Shown here in pieces: positions 6,379 through 10,309 of a stretch of 10,309 bases of DNA; position 1 is the stretch's first letter; each line of letters opens with the position of its first letter. Location of the stretch: positions 1 to 10,309 of the forward strand of contig CANFFA010000053.1 of NCBI GenBank assembly GCA_947445425.1, written 5' to 3'. A program made the translations under genes and the position numbers. The notes below the pieces were generated by a model, which worked only from the letters and a program-made list of their open reading frames with translations, was not told where the DNA came from and did no database searches. This DNA comes from Paludibacteraceae bacterium. Its GTDB lineage: Bacteria > Bacteroidota > Bacteroidia > Bacteroidales > Paludibacteraceae.

Positions 6379-7155
6379 ATGCAGAAAGCAATGGAAAACG
6401 AAAATCCAAAAGATACAGCACAAGAACAGATGACACCGAGAGGTCGTGATAAGTTCTTGGAGATGATGAAGGGTAAAAATCCCGAATACAATCCTGAGAA
6501 TGACGACCAATTGTTTGATGATGCACACGAAATGTACTCAAGTTCAGACAGCGAGCTTGGTAAGCACAAAGAAGCCAATTCCAAACTGGCTGGACTTGTG
6601 AGCAAAGACCCCAAATTAGGTGCAGTTTTAGGAATGGTTGCAGGAGATGATAAAAAGTCATTCCCTTATGCAATGGGTAAAATTTATGGAAAACAACCTT
6701 TCGAATTGGACGATGATGGACTGGAGGAATTTGAAAAAGGGTATCAAGAACATCTTGCTCAAATGGAGGCCAGTAAATCGGCACAAGCGGAAGCCCAAAA
6801 GAACATTCAAGAGTATTGGAAAAACCTTGGCAAATACGCCACCGACAATAATCTTTCTGATGATGAAAAATCGGAGCTCAATGACAAAATATACGGCATG
6901 GCTGATAATTTTCTCATGGGTGACATTCCGATTGAAGTAATCGAACTTGTACACAAAGGGGTGAATTACGACAAGGACATTCAGGATGCAGCCGACAGCG
7001 GTGTGGTGGAAGGTAAAAATCAAAAAATAGAAGCAAAACGGAGTTCAATGAAAGAACAGATCATGCCCGATTTGAAAAACACCTCTGCATCAAGCAAAAA
7101 AGTTGTTCCAACTGGAAACAGTGGAGGATTCTTCAACAAAAAGTTCAAACAATAA
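6379..7155 (+). CDS. Probable capsid scaffolding protein
   Basis: A 258-residue, hydrophilic, strongly charged protein just before the major capsid gene, the usual place for a scaffold, which fills the procapsid interior and is removed on maturation. The sequence is almost all predicted helix with few aromatics, an acidic N-terminal half (for example DELDDDGLEEFEKG-like runs near residues 111-122), a central Ala/Gln/Lys coiled-coil-like stretch (about 127-150), and a basic C-terminal tail (GGFFNKKFKQ) preceded by a Ser/Lys-rich linker. A basic end that binds the capsid protein is typical of scaffolds. The acidic N-terminus EYNPENDDQLFDDAHEMY resembles scaffold-like proteins of other Bacteroidota phages as I remember them. 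The start could also be ATG at 6391 (MENENPK). No protease motif is visible. Stops 26 bases before the capsid gene. Function is inferred from context and composition. Confidence 0.7.
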   Translation: MQKAMENENPKDTAQEQMTPRGRDKFLEMMKGKNPEYNPENDDQLFDDAHEMYSSSDSELGKHKEANSKLAGLVSKDPKLGAVLGMVAGDDKKSFPYAMGKIYGKQPFELDDDGLEEFEKGYQEHLAQMEASKSAQAEAQKNIQEYWKNLGKYATDNNLSDDEKSELNDKIYGMADNFLMGDIPIEVIELVHKGVNYDKDIQDAADSGVVEGKNQKIEAKRSSMKEQIMPDLKNTSASSKKVVPTGNSGGFFNKKFKQ

Positions 7156-7181
7156 TTATAAAAACAACAAAACAGCAACAA
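7156..7181 (+). promoter_or_regulatory. A-rich translation leader of the capsid gene
   Basis: The 26 bases between scaffold stop and capsid ATG are almost only A, C and T with a single G (for example AAAAACAACAAAACAGCAAC). No Shine-Dalgarno sequence exists. Such unstructured A-rich leaders drive strong initiation in Bacteroidota, which favours ATG 7182 over the internal ATG at 7278, whose upstream bases are G-rich. Confidence 0.55.
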
Positions 7182-8552
7182 ATGAAAAAACAATTTGAAT
7201 TTTTAAAGAACAGCGGATTGCTAATGATAGTGATCATGCTATTGTGTTCAATCTTTGGTATCGGTAGTGGTTATGCCATGACAGCAGATGCAGTACCCGG
7301 TGCAGCAGGCGGTGTGAACTTGGTTGATGAAATTAGTACAGAAGAAGGTACCCGGCAGCATGTCCCTGGATTAAACTTGAATGAAATTGAAAAAAAGGTA
7401 GTCGTTATTCGGCCAATGGGAAACCCCTTGGAACAGATATCACGCTATGTAACTCGTAGAAAATCAAGCAGCCGTAACGTTCAATACTACGCAACTGACG
7501 TTCTGCCTGTTAAAACTACCATTGCAAATGCTTACACAGCTCCTACAACTGGAAATGGTTCTGAAAGGGTAACATTAAACACAAATAACAACTCTATTTT
7601 CTCAGCAAAAGAAACCGTTTTCTTTCCTGAAATTATGGGATGGAATGAAGCTGGCACAGCCCAAACCGAACAATATCTGATGGGATATATCACAAGCAAA
7701 ACCACAGATAAAAAATTGGTTATTAAGATTGTAAACGGTCAACTTATTGGTTCTGTAATTGGATCACCTAGTATTCCATTAAATTCACCCATCATTCGTG
7801 CTGGTCGTGCCCACAATGAAATCGACATTCAAACGGCTCCATTTGCCAACGTACCAACAAAGTCTACTCAATTCCTGCAGTCATTCAAGGCACAAATTGA
7901 GCAAACCACAATGGAGAAAATTGCAAACAAAGAAGCTGACTGGACATTCAGCGACATCGAGCAAGAAGCCATTTTCGACATGAAGCGTGGTATGAACAAA
8001 AACTACCTTGTTGGAGCCAAGGCAATCATTTATGATGATGACGACAAAGAGGTTTATTTGACTGGCGGTATCTTATGGCAAGCGGGTAAGAAATTCATTT
8101 ACGGTTCTGCCGGCACACAACAAATCACCTTTGAGGAACTTGTGAAACTTACCGAATCTGCTTTTACAGGCAATGCCGGCAATAAAGAAAAGGTATTCCT
8201 TGTTGGATCAGGCTTACTCACAAACCTATCCTTGATTAGCTATGGCACCAACCAAAAGAATGCTGCCACAACTGTCGTAGAATACGGTATTACCTTTAAA
8301 GAAATCACCACCAACTTTGGTACACTTTGGGTGATACACGATGAATCTTTTGACGAAATCGGACTTACTGATACCGGACTTGTGATTGATGTTGAGTTCT
8401 TGCGTAAATACTCAATTGAAGAGTTGCATACTGACGACTTAGACCTTCGTAAAGCAGGAGATAGAAACGTTGATGCTCGTACTATCAGTGAAATTTCAGG
8501 ACTTGTACTCCAAAATCCAAATGCTCATATCCGAGTGGTGAAATATGCATAA
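7182..8552 (+). CDS. Major capsid protein with signal-peptide-like N-terminus
   Basis: The 456-residue product is the likely shell protein, by position after the scaffold, size, and a C-terminus of the style seen in Bacteroidota phage capsid proteins (TISEISGLVLQNPNAHIRVV at residues 435-454). Middle features are compatible with an HK97-type fold: a long helix near 230-270 (QFLQSFKAQIEQTTMEKIAN and on), an acidic DDDDKEVYLTGGILW strand, and FEELVKLTESAF followed by VFLVGSGLLTNLS. The fold itself cannot be proved by eye. The odd part is the N-terminus: basic MKKQFEFLKNS, then a hydrophobic run at about 12-27 (LLMIVIMLLCSIFGIG), then small residues with GYA (30-32) and ADA (35-37) as possible cleavage points, exactly the n-h-c plan of a signal peptide. 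No lipobox surrounds Cys22. Translation from the internal ATG at 7278 would remove it, but that site lacks a good leader. The 3' end overlaps the next gene by 8 bases. Confidence 0.83.
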   Translation: MKKQFEFLKNSGLLMIVIMLLCSIFGIGSGYAMTADAVPGAAGGVNLVDEISTEEGTRQHVPGLNLNEIEKKVVVIRPMGNPLEQISRYVTRRKSSSRNVQYYATDVLPVKTTIANAYTAPTTGNGSERVTLNTNNNSIFSAKETVFFPEIMGWNEAGTAQTEQYLMGYITSKTTDKKLVIKIVNGQLIGSVIGSPSIPLNSPIIRAGRAHNEIDIQTAPFANVPTKSTQFLQSFKAQIEQTTMEKIANKEADWTFSDIEQEAIFDMKRGMNKNYLVGAKAIIYDDDDKEVYLTGGILWQAGKKFIYGSAGTQQITFEELVKLTESAFTGNAGNKEKVFLVGSGLLTNLSLISYGTNQKNAATTVVEYGITFKEITTNFGTLWVIHDESFDEIGLTDTGLVIDVEFLRKYSIEELHTDDLDLRKAGDRNVDARTISEISGLVLQNPNAHIRVVKYA

Positions 8553-8928
8553 GACCTATAGAGCATCTGTAAGGTTGACCCTCCCCATTATTGTGGGAGG
8601 GAAAACCTTATACTGTGAGTTTTCAGATGAAAAACACAGCTTCAACACAATGGATGAAGAAGTGCAAAGCTATATCGAAAATACTCCAATGTTCAAACGT
8701 GGTGAAATAAAGATTTTCAAGACTGAGGAGGTTGTTGAAAATTCGGAAGAAGGCGAAGGTATGGATTTAATGGATGTTGTTGAATATCCAAACGTAAATG
8801 ATTACCAGGAAGCTGCCGAAATCTTGCGTAAAGACCCTTACCGCATCCACCACACCAAAACAAAAACACCCGAAGATATACTGGAACAGGCAAAATTACT
8901 TGGTGTGAGTTTTCCGAATCTTCATTAA
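8545..8928 (+). CDS. Unknown structural-module protein after the capsid gene
   Basis: A 127-residue protein whose ATG lies inside the last codons of the capsid gene (8-base overlap), so its translation is probably coupled. Two parts are visible: an N-terminal beta-rich region (YRASVRLTLPIIVGGKTLYC, then a segment ending EEVQSYIENTPMFKRGEIKI) and, after an acidic linker (about 65-78), a C-terminal helical region (DYQEAAEILRKDPYRIHHTK, then TPEDILEQAKLLGVSFPNL). The last part resembles small helix-extended-loop-helix modules. Similar small proteins follow capsid genes in other Bacteroidota phages as far as I recall, but I know no proven function. It could be a minor head, decoration or completion protein. 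A strong RNA hairpin is embedded in codons 9-22. Confidence 0.78.
   Translation: MHKTYRASVRLTLPIIVGGKTLYCEFSDEKHSFNTMDEEVQSYIENTPMFKRGEIKIFKTEEVVENSEEGEGMDLMDVVEYPNVNDYQEAAEILRKDPYRIHHTKTKTPEDILEQAKLLGVSFPNLH
8571..8609 (+). repeat. Strong two-stage RNA hairpin just after capsid stop
   Basis: AAGGTT (8571-8576) pairs with AACCTT (8604-8609). After a 2x2 internal loop, CCCTCCC (8579-8585) pairs with GGGAGGG (8595-8601) around a 9-base loop. All 13 pairs are Watson-Crick and the inner stem is unusually GC-rich for this DNA. It starts 19 bases past the capsid stop, inside the next gene. No T-run follows, so it is not a simple terminator. It may protect the capsid mRNA 3' end after processing or slow translation of the 127-aa gene. 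The pairing is seen; the role is inferred. Confidence 0.6.
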
Positions 8929-8943
8929 CCAATCTACAAAGGT

Positions 8944-8965
8944 CTGCTCTATCAGCAGCTTTTTT
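8944..8965 (+). terminator. Weak terminator-like hairpin
   Basis: CTGCT (8944-8948) pairs with AGCAG (8954-8958) around CTATC, followed after one C by six T residues (8960-8965). It lies in the 51-base gap between the 127-aa gene and the adaptor gene. With only five pairs it would give partial termination at most, perhaps lowering expression of the downstream tail genes relative to the capsid. Confidence 0.35.
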
Positions 8966-8979
8966 AATATCAATCAGAA

Positions 8980-9690
8980 ATGACAAAAGCAGAATTTATA
9001 TACCGGGTGATGCTCATCATGAACGAGGCCACGATGTACGACACGCAAGGCAATAGTTACATTGGAGCAGACACGGCACAGATAGACCGGCACATTGAAG
9101 GTTCTTATGTGGATTCGTGGAGAAGGTGCGCTAAAGTCATGCCACGGTCATGGTTGGGGAATAAAATTCTTGACACGACAACAACCGGTAACCACGTAAA
9201 GAATCTTGTAGATGGAACTGGATATGTAGTGATACCTGACGACTTCTATTTGCTTTCAAAGTTCAAAATGGCAGGGTGGCAAAAGCCTGTACTTGAAGTT
9301 TCACTCGATAACGAAAGGGTGGCAAGCATTCAAAGTAATGAATTCACCCGTGGAAGTTCCATTCGGCCAGTCTGCGTAATTGACAACAAGGTAATTGGAA
9401 CGGATATAAAACCGGTGCTTTCATACTATTCACTTCCAAAGGGACTACTGACACATACTGTCGAAGAGGCAATTTATGTTCCAGCAGTGGAAAGTTTAAA
9501 AGATAAAGCGGACGATTATGTACTAACCATTGATTCTAGGATAGTTGAGCCATTGGCTTACCTGGCAGCAAGCACCGTTTTTACAATCTTTGAAAAATAT
9601 GAAGTTTCAAAAGCCCTTGATGCAAGAGCAGAAGCAATGTTCCCCGGATTGGTTTCAATTAAGGGCACTAACCAAACTAACAAACAGTAA
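8980..9690 (+). CDS. Probable head-to-tail adaptor protein
   Basis: A 236-residue soluble protein located two genes after the capsid, where adaptor (head-completion) proteins usually lie; these form a ring under the portal to which the tail attaches. The N-terminus is helical (TKAEFIYRVMLIMNEATMYD), followed by a second helix with IDRHIEGSYVDSWRRCAKVM, a beta-rich centre (VKNLVDGTGYVVIPDDFYLL with the common PDDFYLLSKFKM turn; SYYSLPKGL) and a C-terminal helical region (IDSRIVEPLAYLAASTVFTI, then EKYEVSKALDARAEAMF). Helix, strand, helix with 'VVIPDDFYL' and a late 'EPLAYLAA..VF..FE' helix is the pattern of P22 gp4-like and related adaptors in podovirus- and siphovirus-like phages. I see no catalytic motif. 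The stop is two bases before the next ATG. Function is by family resemblance and context. Confidence 0.65.
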   Translation: MTKAEFIYRVMLIMNEATMYDTQGNSYIGADTAQIDRHIEGSYVDSWRRCAKVMPRSWLGNKILDTTTTGNHVKNLVDGTGYVVIPDDFYLLSKFKMAGWQKPVLEVSLDNERVASIQSNEFTRGSSIRPVCVIDNKVIGTDIKPVLSYYSLPKGLLTHTVEEAIYVPAVESLKDKADDYVLTIDSRIVEPLAYLAASTVFTIFEKYEVSKALDARAEAMFPGLVSIKGTNQTNKQ

Positions 9691-9692
9691 TC

Positions 9693-10309
9693 ATGTCGAT
9701 ATTTAGTTCAAATTCAATTGAATTTTTAGAATTACTCCCTTTGTTGCGATACCAAAGACCTCCTGCAAATACGTTGCAAGAGCTTTATGTTCGCTATCCA
9801 CAAGGGGGTGAATTTGGCTGGTATGCAGTTGTACAGGAGATTGGTTCATTTGCGTATTGGTCGGTAGCAACACGGAGTTGGGAATCTATGACCATTAGCT
9901 CCGAAAACTTATCCATACTTGCTATGAAGTTGAAGTATGCAGGCGAATGGAGCGTTTCTGACAGTTATAATTTTGGATATTCAAGGAACGACCTAGTATG
10001 CAACAATAACTCCATATTGGTAAATATCAAAGCCATAACACCTGGATTAAGCATTGATATTTCAAATACAGAATACTGGAAATGCCTTTACGATGCATCT
10101 ACACTGAATAAAAAATTAGGTTACGAACTGCTCGACATGAGTGATTATAGTGACCTAGACAGGATAGACCTTGAAGATGGTTTATACTCAACACAGGGTT
10201 CCTACTTATTGGTTGTAAATGACATTTCGAATGGAATAAAGATTGGCGTACTGCAAGAATTTACACTTGGGAGTGATTCAAAACAGATTAGATATATCAC
10301 AATTAGCAA
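9693..10309 (+). CDS. Tail or fibre-type virion protein, 3' end beyond window
   Basis: An ATG two bases after the adaptor stop opens a frame of 205 codons that runs off the right edge without a stop. The N-terminus begins MSIFSSNSIEFLELLPLLRY. Residues 32-63 carry YVRYPQGGEFGWYAVVQEIG and FAYWSVATRSW, a Tyr/Trp/Gly-rich pattern of the kind that recurs in Bacteroidota phage tail and fibre proteins ('YP.GGE.GWYA....G.FAYW.....W'). The rest looks beta-rich, with alternating hydrophobic residues, many Asn, Ser and Tyr, and no membrane helix. This fits a tail stem, fibre or receptor-facing protein, but the visible half gives no enzyme motif. Because it is translated almost without a gap after the adaptor, it likely belongs to the same virion operon. 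Confidence 0.72.
   Translation, partial: MSIFSSNSIEFLELLPLLRYQRPPANTLQELYVRYPQGGEFGWYAVVQEIGSFAYWSVATRSWESMTISSENLSILAMKLKYAGEWSVSDSYNFGYSRNDLVCNNNSILVNIKAITPGLSIDISNTEYWKCLYDASTLNKKLGYELLDMSDYSDLDRIDLEDGLYSTQGSYLLVVNDISNGIKIGVLQEFTLGSDSKQIRYITIS

Noticed and set aside
6658..7023. Antisense and overlapping open frames within the scaffold gene
   Set aside because: Their composition is what is expected from the reverse complement of a Lys/Glu-rich helical gene; none has an A-rich leader or recognisable motif.
8022..8055. DDDDK run in the capsid protein as a designed or regulatory protease site
   Set aside because: A short GAT/GAC run in a surface loop gives this by chance; nothing else suggests enteropeptidase-type cleavage.
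2577..10309. Assignment of the phage to the crAss-like order
   Set aside because: Gene order and portal size are not diagnostic by eye and no crAss hallmark gene such as the virion RNA polymerase is in the window.

Overview
The window looks like part of a tailed-phage genome or prophage of a Bacteroidota host. The evidence is AT-rich DNA, start codons preceded by A-rich and G-poor leaders instead of Shine-Dalgarno sequences, two exact matches to the Bacteroidota -7 promoter element TAnnTTTG, and virion proteins of the type seen in Bacteroidota phages. No tRNA, rRNA, CRISPR array, insertion sequence, integrase or attachment site was found.

Region 1 (1-2302, minus strand) is the first 767 codons of a large SNF2-family helicase/ATPase running off the left edge. 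Region 2 (2303-2576) is a divergent intergenic stretch holding the helicase promoter and, on the plus strand, a motif that recurs once more in the window. Region 3 (2577-5017, plus) carries the portal gene and an overlapping gene of unknown function, closed by a strong two-way terminator at about 5023-5055. Region 4 (5081-6224, minus) is a three-gene cassette read against the virion genes: a 141-aa protein with an internal duplication, a 164-aa six-helix rhomboid-type intramembrane protease homologue, and a 79-aa unknown protein. It has its own promoter element and shares the terminator, so it has the layout of a phage 'moron'. Region 5 (6252-6378) holds the second copy of the plus-strand motif, merged with a perfect hairpin. 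Region 6 (6379-10309, plus) continues head morphogenesis: probable scaffold, major capsid protein, a 127-aa unknown protein, a probable head-tail adaptor, and the start of a tail or fibre protein.

The plus-strand genes would together build the head: the portal nucleates the procapsid, scaffold and capsid protein assemble the shell, and the adaptor joins head to tail. No large terminase subunit lies between the helicase and the portal, where it is often found.

The most unusual points are the rhomboid in a reversed cassette between portal and scaffold genes, a signal-peptide-like N-terminus on the major capsid protein, a duplicated upstream motif at similar distances from the portal and scaffold starts, and a strong RNA hairpin just after the capsid stop codon. 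A link between rhomboid and capsid N-terminus is possible but purely a hypothesis. All family assignments were made by eye without database searches.
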